Source of the DNA: Basidiobolus meristosporus CBS 931.73
Lineage: Eukaryota; Basidiobolomycota; Basidiobolomycetes; Basidiobolales; Basidiobolaceae
Assembly: GCA_002104905.1 (NCBI GenBank)
Contig: MCFE01000004.1
Coordinates: forward strand, 186,001-250,000
Length of the DNA: 64,000 nt
Direction: 5' to 3'
Shown here: in pieces, positions 13,524-24,315 of the stretch
Layout of the letters: each line of letters begins with the position of its first letter
Numbering within the stretch: the first letter of the stretch is position 1
Program-made: the position numbers and the translations under genes
Notes under the pieces: model-generated
Database searches by the model: none
What the model was told of the DNA's origin: nothing
The model's input: only the letters and a program-made list of their open reading frames with translations

Positions 13524-14522
13524 TTAGTAACGTGAAGCCGACACGATATATCCTTTGCTGGCGATAATTCCGCGGCTGCGAATCACTGAGGTGTACTTGA
13601 GTACCCATCTAGGAATTAGCTCTGCCTGCTCAACAGAGGAAACTAAGCCATGCTTTGTCAACAACGCGTTGAAGATTTCGGCTGGTAAAATGTTTGACGA
13701 GTCCTGATGGGTGAGCAATTTGATGCTATTAGCTTTGGCATAGGCAGCCATATCTACAGGTATATCGAAGCATGGAAGTACGTCGATATGATTGATTTGA
13801 GGAACAACTTGGACTCTTTTCGACAAACGATCAAGCTTTTCAATCGAAAATTCACTGACGCCTAGCTGCTTAATGGCGCCCTCGGCGTGGAAATGTTCAA
13901 TTTCATTCCAAGCAGGAATAACATCATTGATGTCTTCTTCTGAATCCTCCTGGAACTTATATCCGGGGAAGGCCAGTACGAAATCTTGGATATGGTTGAC
14001 GCCTAAATGGCGCTTGATATTTTCAAGTGATTCGGTCACGTAGGAGGCTGGGAAGTGAGAAGTACTGGTGCTATCTGGCAAATAGAACAGTTTGACTGTA
14101 GATACATCGATTTAGCGATCATTGTTTAGCACGTCAGCGATAGCTTCCTCTACCTGAAACATCCAAGTCTTCCAAGTCCTCTTGGTCAAACTGGTCCTTA
14201 TGACGAGTGTCTGGTATTTCCAGATAATCGTTCTCGGGGACATAAAAGCACGACCCTTGTTTTTGAAGAAAAGCTTGCAGAGCATCGTCAAGTGAGGATA
14301 TCAGCTAGAGAGGCTTGGTTAAGGAGTATACGGATACAGTCGAAATATACAAAGACTTACCTCTTCTTGGGACTTGCGTAGCGCGCTATTGCGGATCCCA
14401 GAAGCACCGGCTTTCATAAGATTCCCGGAATACACTAGACATTTTTTGATATGGCAAGCAGGGACTGCCTTGGTCCGGGCAGTACGGGTATTGGCGTGGC
14501 TGAGAGAGGCCGTAGTCAACAT
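13524..14522 (-). CDS. GCLM: Glutamate-cysteine ligase regulatory (modifier) subunit
   Basis: Regulatory partner of gamma-glutamylcysteine synthetase, the first step of glutathione synthesis in the cytosol. Three exons: 14522-14361, 14304-14154 and 14095-13524, giving 294 aa, close to the usual ~270-aa family length. It has the aldo-keto-reductase-like fold of GCLM: IKQLGVSEFSIEKLDRLSKR, the strand-loop VVPQINHIDVLPC, then LLTHQDS. The C terminus has WVLKYTSVIRSRGIIASKGY, a GCLM signature. The N-terminal 50 residues are poorly conserved. A glutathione transferase gene lies at 32.7 kb but is not adjacent. The call is firm; the exact 5' end is less so. Confidence 0.88.
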
Positions 14523-16248
14523 TATATCAAAACAATATATATAGCCCAGTGGGTGTGCTAGAGGTAGACAAGTAGGAAAGAAAGACTTGCTTGTGATTTC
14601 GGAAATTTAGCCGATACGTTTAAATAGACTGTGATTAGTAAGTCATTTTGTGGTATCGTATGAAGTTGAAACTCATTGTAAGTATATGAATAGAATGGAG
14701 AATCTTACTTGTAGAGCCGAAAAAAAGGTCTGTAATGTTTCATGGATAAGGATTGGATTAGTAATGATCGATTGACACTAATGCAACCTCGGGGTGCTAC
14801 AGGAGAAAACCCATTGATTGGACAGCTCCACATTGGACTACGCCTTTATTGTGCTTTTGAATAAATCAAGAAAACCACTGATGAGATTAAATGAAGTCCA
14901 TAATTGGGTGAGCCAATCGATGGCAAGTCCATGCCAAGCGCCATAAGCTTCCCAGAGCTTTAAGCAAGAATTAGCCAGCGCTATGCACCGAAGAAAATGG
15001 CTTTGTGTGGATTTTCCTGGAGGGCGACAATTAAATTGGCTATATTTCAGAAGTCCACTGGCTCCCAAAGTTGGGGAACAGTTAAAGTATAATGAACTTG
15101 AAGTATTCGTTTAACATCAGATATGGTTGAGATATTCAATACTCACATGAAGCTGATGGCAAAGGGCTATCTCACGCCTACACATTCAGCAGCTCATCAT
15201 TAGCCAGTCTTGAAACTGAACTTGATTGTATGATAGGATACTTTCGCACCAACGTTCGCACCGACGCAAATCATCCACACTGGCGGGGAAACTTGCAATA
15301 ATTACTCATCATATTTAATCAACTTTTCCCGAATGTTGATTACTTTCGACGACATTAAGTGGCAGTGAGCTTGTGCGTTTAGGAGTTTAATTTATGCACT
15401 GGTTCAATGCGGATTTAGTCGGGATGTTTGGTATCAAGACGACACGTAACACGTACGGCAAGTCATATCGCATGCGACGCGTCCGATTCGCATAAACATC
15501 GGACCGACCAATCATCACTGAGTGAAAAATTTTACTCCGCTGAAATGGCTGAATATTCGGGGAATCTAGTGAAATCATCGGCCCAATAATGTGTGGGTTT
15601 ATCGCGGAATTTCGCAGAATTTATTAGCAATTAGTTCATGCATGGAGTATTATCTGATAACTACTCCGATGGCTGATGAAAATTTCTCAACCCCTTGAAA
15701 AAAACCCCAAAATGTTCATATTCCTCAAATCACTTCAGGGATGATGAGTAACCGGTCCTGACTGATTGGCTTTTTCATGGGGCGTGTCACGAGATTTTTT
15801 CCACTTTTATCCAACCACATATACTAACTTCGATGTTTCTGGATCTTCAGATTCAACTTAGGATTCGCTACGAATCCTTCCCGTTTCAACAAAACAATTT
15901 TTTTAACTTATTTCCTTCTTTCCTTCTACCCACTTACTACCACCTTTACTCTCTTCTCCCACTTTTTTTATATCTCACCGTTTCACTATCCTTCATTTTA
16001 CATTTTCTTCAGTCTCGTCACACAATTAAGGGTCCCATTCGCCATTCCTTAGTTTTTCGTTAGCCTGTCACTATTTTTTTTGGAGATCTGCTGATCAAAC
16101 TTAGAGTAAATTTGGTTAGTAGAACTTTTCACCATAGAGCAGTCGTTGCCTGCTTTACCTTATGATTCTTTTTTACCCAACTCTAACCAAAAGTTCTGTT
16201 TGTTGTTTCGCCATATAGCCACCGCTTATTAGATCGCTTTAACTATCA
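14523..16248. other. Intergenic, divergent promoter region (GCLM / BET)
   Basis: A 1.7-kb region between divergently transcribed genes. A TATATATA run near 14535 lies too close to the GCLM start to be a sure TATA box. A pyrimidine-rich tract (about 15880-16030) precedes the BET gene and probably belongs to its promoter or 5' UTR. No gene was seen. Confidence 0.5.
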
Positions 16249-19188
16249 ATGATCAGCATGGCTAATGGCATTGAGTTGAAAGCATATCCCGAAGAAATGT
16301 CTTTGGAGCCTGGGTACTATCATTTGTTCTTGATGCCTCCTTTATTTCTGCTAATCCTACCCAAATTTACAGATCAGAGATGAAAACCTTTACCGAATTT
16401 CCACAAACGAAAAATACTGTCGAATTGAATGTTGGTAGATCCTCGCCCATCACGCCTACCGATGTTGTATCCGAAGTATCACACACAAACGAGAACACTT
16501 CAGATAATTGCACTACTGAAGCCGACCAACCCGCACCGGTTGTAGAATCGGAGATCGCGGATGAGCCCATTGATTTTGTGGAGGTCAATGCGGATGAGCT
16601 GCCTGATCCTCTTGTCAATGATCATGCGCACGAAGACACACAGATGATTGACGCAGAACAACTGCCCACGACTACTACCGACAATAGCCTACCAGCTGAG
16701 GCCGAAAATCCCGACACCGCAGCTGAGCCTGAGGAAACACTAGCAGTGTCCACTGAAAAGGACTTGGAGAATAAGCCTTCAGCTGATGTTGCTACTGAGG
16801 AAACTCCCGCGCCTCCCTCCGAAATGGACTTCGAAAGTAAACCCTCAACCGAAGTCATTTCTGAAGAAGCCTCAGCGTTTCCTATCGACACGGACCTGGA
16901 AAATAAGTCCTCAACCGACGATATCCCCAAAGAAACTCCAGCCTGTCCCACCGAAGTGGACTTCGATAGTAAACCCTCAACCGAAGTTATTCCTGAGGAA
17001 GTCTCAGCGCCACCCACCGAGATGGACTTGGAAAGTAAGCCCTTGCCTGACGTTGTCGCCGAGGAAATTCCAGCGTTTTCTACCGAAACAAATGTGGAAA
17101 ATAAGCCCTCAACTGATGTTATTCACGACGAAAGCACCCTCGAAGCGCACAACTCGACCGAGCCTGCTTCCAATGTCGAGTCATCTTTAGCCGAAATGGA
17201 TATCGAGGCTGCTCCAGCCGCTACCAACGGTCACGAAAAAGCACCAGTAACCGAAGTTGTGGATATTGCACCAAAGGAGGAGAAGATTGCTACTACCTCG
17301 GCAGTTGATGAGGGGCGTCCTAGTAAAAGGCCCAACTACGATGAGCCTGCTGTGAAAAGATCTCACAAAATGTCACGACTGAGTGAAATCGAGCATGCTA
17401 AGGTATCCATAGTTGTGATGATTCCCTCGTACAAGCCGTTCTAACATGAATTTTACGTTACAGGCATTAGTCGGTACATTTGCATCTACGGCAGTCAGCC
17501 CACCTCGTCGGCCCAACATCACACGAGAACAGCTGAAATACTGTAGCGCCATACTCAAAGCGCTAAAAAGACATCGCGATGCTGGACCATTCCTGAAGCC
17601 AGTAGACCATGTCAAAATGCAGATCCCAGATTACCCTAAAATCGTTAAAACTCCCATGGATTTCAGTACCATTGAGAAAAAACTTAATAATAACCAATAC
17701 ATTACAGTTGATGATTTTGTTGCTGACGTTCGCCAAGTTTTCGAGAACTGTTATTTGTATAATGGTCGGGAATCTATTGTTTCTACTTTTGCACAAAACC
17801 TTGAAAAAGTTTTTAATAATCAACTACGGAAAATGCCACAAGCTACACCAAAGATTGTAGAGAGTACTAAAGATGAAAGTTTCAATGAAAGTAGGCCACG
17901 GTCTCGTCCTAGAAGTAACTCTAGAAGAAGTTCAACTGGATCTAAGGATAGACGGGAAAGCCAGTCTTCGATCACTTCGACGAAACGGGGAAGCTTGAAG
18001 AATCCACTGCCTGACGTCCATTACAAGTTTTGCATGTCTGTAATCAAGGAGTTCTTCAAGAAAACGCACTCTCACTACGCCTATCCGTTCTTGGAGCCGG
18101 TGGACTGGAAAAGCCTGGACATTCCCGATTATCTGACCATTATCAAGCACCCCATGGATGCCTCTACCATCAAAAGGAACCTGGAGAGCGGACTTTATTC
18201 CACACCCGAGGAGTTCGAAGCGGATGTGCGCCTGATGTTCAGAAACTGTTACAAGTACAATCCACCGAAGACCCCCGTATACACCATGGGCCAGACGTTG
18301 GAGAATATCTTCAACGCGAAGTGGGCGCAGAAGCCTTCTCTCCCTCCGCCAAAGGAGCCTACTCCTGAGCCAGAGCCTGAAGAGTTTTCCGAACAGGAGG
18401 AGTCGTCCGATGAGGAGGATGACAAGCACGCGCAGCAGATTGCCGAGCTTGAGCGCCATCTGGAGTTTATGTCCAAGCAGCTCGCCTCCATGAAGGGCGC
18501 GGCTCGTGAGAAGAAGAAGAAGGAGAAGGTGAAGACTCCGGTTAAGGCGAAGACCCAGGCATCCAAAGCGCCCAAGGGAACCAAGGCATCCAAATCCGCC
18601 AAAACCAAATCCACCCCGAAGCCCAGATCCCGCAAGGCTTCAGCACCCGAATACAGCACCGACGACGAGAAATATCCCGAGATAACCTTCGAACAGAAGC
18701 GTGAGCTGAGCGACAGCATCAATCTTCTCCCAGGCGAGAAGCTGAACACGGTCGTGTCCATCATTCATAGTAGTATGCCGCATCTGAAGGACACCTCGGG
18801 ACAGGAGGAGATCGAGTTGGATATCGATTCTCTCGACCACCGCACCCTGTACAAGTTGTACAAGTTCGTCCGCACCAATGTAGCTCCGAAGCGCGCCAAG
18901 CCTGCGCGCAAGAATTCCCGACCACACTTCTCCGAGGAGGAGCAAACACGCAAGATCCATGAGTTGGAGGAAAATCTCAGGAAATTTGAGTCGGCCGAGT
19001 CACACTCTTCTGGTAAGCATTTAATCGATTTCAACTAGAGAGGTTTGCAAGAATATATGCTAAGCAGTGATTTCATTTACGTAGTCAAAGCAGACAGGGT
19101 GGAAGATGACAACTCTGGGTCCTCCAGCAGCAGCAGCGGATCCTCCTCGTCGGGTTCGGATTCGGATAGCGGCAGCGAGAGTAACTGA
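16249..19188 (+). CDS. BDF1: BET-family double bromodomain protein
   Basis: Acetyl-histone reader that recruits transcription machinery to chromatin in the nucleus. Four exons: 16249-16313, 16373-17402, 17464-19012 and 19085-19188, giving 915 aa. Residues ~143-274 are six 22-aa acidic repeats (16734-17129). Bromodomain 1 is at ~388-487 (NCYLYN, with the acetyl-lysine-binding Asn). Bromodomain 2 is at ~551-654 (NCYKYN). A coiled coil and a Lys-rich stretch follow. The ET domain is at ~770-840, including SDSINLLPGEKLN. The C terminus is a Ser/Asp-rich tail. The first exon was chosen because it restores the frame across a 59-nt intron with a GCTAAT branch site; the ATG at 16380 is the fallback start. 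The two bromodomains plus ET make the family certain. The symbol follows the yeast homologue. Confidence 0.93.
16734..17129 (+). repeat. Six tandem 66-bp repeats in the BET gene
   Basis: Six in-frame 66-bp units start at 16734, 16800, 16866, 16932, 16998 and 17064. Each encodes a 22-aa acidic unit around the core E-S/N-K-P-S-T. Units 1 and 3 resemble each other (DLENK), as do 2 and 4 (DFE/DSK), which suggests growth by duplication of a two-unit block. Confidence 0.85.
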
Positions 19189-20287
19189 TACTCGGAACGT
19201 ATTGTGATTGCTGACCCCGACCCTGCACACATTTTCTTCCAATCGACTTGTCTCTTTATCTGTACCAAACGTCTTTATTCACTCTGTGCTCTACCTGATC
19301 CACGCCTTCCATATGTTTTTGTCCTTATATAGCCTACTCTCGGTTCGTTTGTTTGTGTTGTTTATCTGAATGCGTTTGGTTAATGTAAATGTGTAATCGT
19401 AGTACTATTTCTTTCTGCCATCTTTTATTTTGTTTTTGTCTTGAACATTTCTCTAACACCAACACCCAACCTGCTTCAAAAAAGATATATGGAAACTCTA
19501 GAAACGAATCAAACCACACGACCATCCGAATATTTCTCGAAATAAAATTGTATCAAATGGTTAGCTGGCTCGTTCCGTGTGTCTGGCAGTGGCTGGTGTG
19601 GATTCCATGCCCGGCGAATGGCCCTGGTGAATATTGGATAAAAATACAAGTCCGAATTCGTAGGGTATTTAGGGTTGGAATCTCCCAATGGCCGAGACTC
19701 ATCAGCTTCGGTGGAGACACGCTTCACTAAATGGTCGGTACGCAGTTCGAACGATCTACTCCCAGCTCCGTCGAAGGAATGTTCTCCTGCTTGTGACCAA
19801 TGCGTTGGTAGTCTAGTTTCCTTGTGTCAATTGGCTTAGATTTAGAATCGATATCACAGGTCACCGAATTCCCTTGGGAGTGGGGATTCCACACATCGCC
19901 AAACCTCGTAATCCCGCGATATCTCTACCAGCCGAGTGACGAGTTTGCATACGGAAACAAATGGAATATCTGGGGTAGAGTTGACGTTGACTTCAAGTGT
20001 CCATCGCATGCAATCAGCTGGATTGTTGATTTGATTCGTACCAAGAACCGAGTGAAGCGGATTCCACTTATCGTGCTCTTTCGCTAACATTCATATCGTG
20101 TATATATGCTGGCCAAAGGATTTCAACAAATGATCGAGCCACCGATGGATAAATACTGGAGGTTCTGGCACCAAGTTTACTTTAAGATCTATTTATTTGA
20201 ATGATTCGGGTTAGTGTATACATCGCATATATAAACAATTTCATAGCAATGGGGGTGGGATTAAAGTGCTAAGTAACTATAGGTTCT
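19189..20287. other. Intergenic, convergent 3' region
   Basis: About 1.1 kb between the ends of the BET and Ecm33-like genes. The left part likely holds the BET 3' UTR. No gene was recognised. Confidence 0.5.
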
Positions 20288-21527
20288 CTACAAGAAAAGG
20301 CAAGCGGCCAATACAACAACTAAGGCGTATCCACCGCGAACGATGGTGGCTCCGTTCTTGTGATCCTTATCCTTGTCATCGGACTTTCCGTGGTCCTTTT
20401 CGCCGTTGGTGGCGCCGTTACCACCGTCCATGGTGGGCTTGGCGACCTTGGCTTTGCAGGTAAAGTTGTGGCTGGCTGTGATGTGTTCGAGCTTTCCACT
20501 GGCTTGGGCACAATCGAATTCATCGCTGGATTGGATATTTGTGATACCCTTGATGTTTTTCAACTCGGGAAGAGTAAGGTTGGTAAGGGCACCGACGATC
20601 TGAAGAGAACCGCCAATGGTGGTGAGCTTGTCGAATCCTTCAACGATGTGCAAAGCAGAGTTGTTGGCAATCAACAAAGCACCACCGATGCTCTCGAGAG
20701 CTGGGAAAGTAACATTGCTCAATTTGCTGTTTCCAATGATGCTCAAAGCGTCAGCAACCTTGGTGACATTGCCAAGGTCCAACTTCTCGAAGAAGTTGTA
20801 GGAGAAGTCGAGGACTTCATTGACATTGGTGAGGCTGGCCAGGTTCAATGAGGTGACGTTGTTCACGCTGAAGCTCCCGGTACTCACGAGCTTGGGGGCA
20901 GAGAATTCGAAATCGAAGTTGTTGTTGGTGATGGCGAGCTTATCGGTGATGGTGGTAAGGTTGGCCAAGTGGATATCCTTCAAATGTCCGTTGGCGGTGA
21001 CTACGAACTTGTCCATCTCCTTGACCTTCTCGAGTCCTCGCAAAGAGTAAATACCGTTGCTGTTGACATCCAACTCCTCCACCTTCTCCAAGCCAGTAGT
21101 GAAGTCAAGGCTTTGGAGTTTGGGGTTGATGTTGACGAGAATATCTTCGGCGGTTGCAAGCGAAGCAACATTGAGGTGGTTAAGCAGCCTGTTGCTATGG
21201 ATGTTCAAGGTTCCAACCGACTTGAGGTTAGGAAGGAGGATGGACACCAACTCGGTGTTGTTCGAGATAATCAAGTCATCAGTGACCTTCTCCAGACGTG
21301 ATAGGTCGACAGTGTTGATTTGGGTGTTAGAAATGGTCAGAGTGGAGTAGCAAGAAGAGATGGTGTTAAGATCGGCCTGAGACTTGACATGGAATTCGTC
21401 TTGACAAACAGTTTGGGCTACAGAAGTGAACGAGTGAGTGAGCGTCCAGAGAGGATTAAAATGGCGATGGGAACATACCACTGCCAACCATGGCCAAAGA
21501 CAACACAGCGAGGATCTTGTACATCAT
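20288..21527 (-). CDS. ECM33: Ecm33/Sps2-like GPI-anchored cell-wall protein
   Basis: Secreted protein predicted to be GPI-anchored at the plasma membrane or wall, where Ecm33-type proteins support wall integrity. Two exons: 21527-21479 and 21417-20288, giving 392 aa. The signal peptide starts MMYKILAVLSLAMVGSG and is split by the intron near its cleavage site. The body is a receptor-L-domain-like series of leucine-rich repeats with many N-x-S/T sites. Two Cys near the N terminus (VCQDEF, SSCYSTL) and two near the end of the repeats (EFDCAQ, NFTCKA) probably cap the solenoid. A Lys/Asp-rich spacer and a terminal hydrophobic tail (GYALVVVLAACLFL) preceded by small residues fit a GPI signal. 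The family call is firm. Confidence 0.88.
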
Positions 21528-21573
21528 TTTGATAGTTCTCGATTGATGGATATCAAGTACTGGCACAGAGGTG

Positions 21574-21586
21574 GATATAAATACTT
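21574..21586 (-). promoter_or_regulatory. TATA box of the ECM33-like gene
   Basis: On the minus strand a TATTTATATCC element lies about 47 bp upstream of the ATG at 21527, the expected place for a TATA box with a short 5' UTR. Confidence 0.5.
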
Positions 21587-23308
21587 TGGACTCCAGTCGG
21601 TTTGACCAATTCCAAACCAAGTAGCCAATTTCCAACATTCCTGGGAACCAATGGCTAACCTTTGATACATGGAATCTACCCGTCCAGAAATGGCACCTTG
21701 CCATCAGATGTACACATTATGTCCAGTCAACGCACAAAATTTTTTGATTTGAACAAGCCTTTCGAAGCAAACCCCAGGGAAGGAACATCAATCCACAATA
21801 TAATTCTTTACTTTGTTTACGATTCCTTGAGCTTGCTTGGCTCGCCTATCGTTCTGTTGTATCCATAAGAATCGATTGGGAACATGCATCCCGTTTTGGC
21901 CAGATAAGCCTCTGACCGCAACAGCGTGGAATTCTGAAAAGATGGGTCGAGATTGGTACTCCACACTGGCGTCGAGCTGATTGGGTCTTGAATATCTAGC
22001 TAGCTAATCCTGGTGACTGCCAAAAACATCCCTTTGGTTTGGGTAAACACCACTCGCGATTGATGGAAGATAAACAGAGTCCTTGAGGGATTTTTCCAAT
22101 TCCGGCTAAGCGGCGAGTTGAGCTCTAACGCGATATACGTTGGGCATGCACGAATTCACCCTGTGTCTGAAACCGCTTCTCTTGCGACGGATGAGCCAGA
22201 AATGTGACTTCCATACAAGCCACAACGAAGATAACTGGGAGATCGTCCATTCCCGAGTGGAATTTTCCATTCCTGAGAAGAATCGACTTCCAAAGTAAGA
22301 GAATTCTCCGGCTCCCTGCTAACCTATCGTTATGGATACTCACGCTCAAGAAGAAAAGCCATGCACAAGGGTTCACCCCCCCCCCCTCACAGTCCAGCGG
22401 TCTCTTTAGTCTGATATTGAGTTAAATTGTATCGACGAAATGCCAAGTAATAGTTGCTCTTTCAGAATCGGCATCCGAGATTAAACGGGATGTTCTCGCT
22501 CATATAGCCAAGAAATTGTGCTGGCGAATGAATGGACACCCATTGCCATATTTGCCTTTTCAAATCAGATGATTTCTTTAGGTGGTTTGATGAATCAATA
22601 AATGAATTTCCCTCGGACGATAAAGTCTTCATGGCAGCTTTCGTTTGGTAAGCGCTATATCATCGTGGGAAGATGGCTCACTTTCGGTAGGTGCTATGTT
22701 GTTCATGGAAAGAGGGAAACTCTATTGCCTAATCCAGGGAGTAGTGTTGATTTTCCTCAAATGACATGGGGTGATATTGCTAGCAGTGAGTGGTGTCGAT
22801 TTCCCTCAGATGACATGGGTGATATTGCAAGCAATTTGGCTTGATGAATGTGTTTAAACCATCAACTTCTCGCCTCCATTAAACCTTATCTGCAGGGTTT
22901 ACCCACACCAGGTCCATTTGATGAAGCATGGATTTGTCCTTTGCTCGGCATAATTACGAACGACCTTTCCTTCGCTCGGGTGAAACGTTTTCTTTATTTG
23001 TTATAACAAATACAGAACCGAGTCCCTTCAGAGAGGGATGGGGTCCAAATGTGTCCGTGGATTCTCAAGAAATGAGCCATACGAAGCTGATTAAACTATT
23101 AATGCGATCCTAATATGTACATGGAAGCTTGCCGAATCCAATGTCCCCCTGAGCTCTGGTGGATGTGGCCATTAGAGAGAGCGTAAGAAGGCACCTTCCA
23201 GTCAACCATGATATGTCCGTGCTCATATACGTATAATAAAAACATGATAGTACAAAGTATAACCTGTAGCACAACCGAAAAGACTATGTACGTGTTGGTT
23301 ACCAAACT
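21587..23308. other. Intergenic, with direct repeat
   Basis: About 1.7 kb with no recognised gene. It holds an 11-C tract (22376-22386) and a two-copy imperfect repeat of period 49 bp (22744-22786 and 22793-22834). Confidence 0.5.
22744..22834. repeat. Two-copy ~43-bp direct repeat
   Basis: Copies at 22744-22786 and 22793-22834 share the core atgacatggg-tgatattgc with a few substitutions. They lie in intergenic DNA and have no coding frame. Confidence 0.7.
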
Positions 23309-24040
23309 CTACAACGGTGGAGGGATAGCATTGTTAGGACCATACGAGCGCGAGTCCTCGGGTGGGTGATAGTGCAGATGGCGGTTAAGGTGCTCCATAC
23401 GATCAAACTTCATATTACACCCTGATACCTGACAAGGGTATATGGTGGTAGATCGAGACCATGGATTATACGAGTATGTGACAGATGTGAATGAAAGCTC
23501 CTCCAAGCTGGGAAGCGAGGGCACCGCATAATTATGGGATCCTGGATGCCCCAAGCTGCCATTAGGCGAGGGAAGTGGTTGGTGGGCTTGCTTATCCATA
23601 TTGAATATAGTTCGAATACTGGGGAGCGACGGGCTCGTGGGCTTCGGACTATATGGGGAATTTATATTCTGTGGTGTATTTGGTGTTTCGGAAACCGGCG
23701 AATCGGTCCTGGTGGTGAGGTTAGGAGGTGAGGTGGAATCCCGAACTCGAGTTTGCTTGTGACTTTTCCACTGCGATTCATTGGTGGTGCTGGGGCTTCT
23801 TTTACGCTTGCTCTGGGCGTTTGGCGAGGCAGCGCGAACCTGGGGAGGGGAGGATTGCATATGCGATATGCAAGTCTCGCAATAGTCAGAATCGCAACGC
23901 GAGAAAGTGTTCATGTGATGGTTGAGAACATGTCGCTTGACGAAGTCGTAGGTTTTGAATTTACAGCTGCAGTTTCCGAAAGGACACGAGTACCAGGTTT
24001 TGGGGAATTGATTCGTGTGGATTTTACCAATCACTTGCAT
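23309..24040 (-). CDS. Two-finger C2H2 zinc-finger protein
   Basis: Putative DNA-binding protein of 243 aa, coded in one exon. Finger 1 lies near the N terminus (C19-x4-C then H-x4-H in RHVLNHH). Finger 2 lies near the C terminus (CQVSGCNMKFDRMEHLNRH). Between them is a long Ser/Pro-rich linker with a basic KRKRSP patch that could be a nuclear signal. The ATG at 24040 is the first Met after a strong acceptor (CTAAC, then CTGCAG, near 24108). The upstream exon has no ATG, so the gene probably has an intron in its 5' UTR (about 24109-24165). The target is unknown. Confidence 0.82.
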   Translation of the reverse strand: MQVIGKIHTNQFPKTWYSCPFGNCSCKFKTYDFVKRHVLNHHMNTFSRCDSDYCETCISHMQSSPPQVRAASPNAQSKRKRSPSTTNESQWKSHKQTRVRDSTSPPNLTTRTDSPVSETPNTPQNINSPYSPKPTSPSLPSIRTIFNMDKQAHQPLPSPNGSLGHPGSHNYAVPSLPSLEELSFTSVTYSYNPWSRSTTIYPCQVSGCNMKFDRMEHLNRHLHYHPPEDSRSYGPNNAIPPPL

Positions 24041-24307
24041 TTTCTCCAAAGACAATTCAGGTGCGGGGAAATATAGGGTTGAGTTGAGTTTCTGTGAGGC
24101 TGCAGGCGGAAATGGTTAGGAACAGGCTAGTGAGTTGGGAATATCCATGCTATAGCTATACCTGACGTGTATGTGGGGAGAGTTTAAAGACTTTGTATAT
24201 TTGATAGCTTGGCAGTGCTGAGGAAGAGTTTCAATAAATACTGCAATAAATAGGTTCGATTTTCTGGAGTAACTGGGCAATTCAGTGAATTTGGAGGAAG
24301 TAATATA

Positions 24308-24315
24308 CTTATATA
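24308..24315 (-). promoter_or_regulatory. TATA box of the zinc-finger gene
   Basis: TATATAAG on the minus strand lies upstream of the predicted non-coding first exon. It fits transcription starting near 24280, followed by a 5' UTR intron. Confidence 0.5.

Noticed and set aside
17932-18764. Long minus-strand frames inside the BET gene
   Set aside because: Antisense shadows of the bromodomain exons; no start context or family signal.
20360-20851. 163-codon + strand frame
   Set aside because: Antisense shadow of the leucine-rich repeats of the ECM33-like gene.
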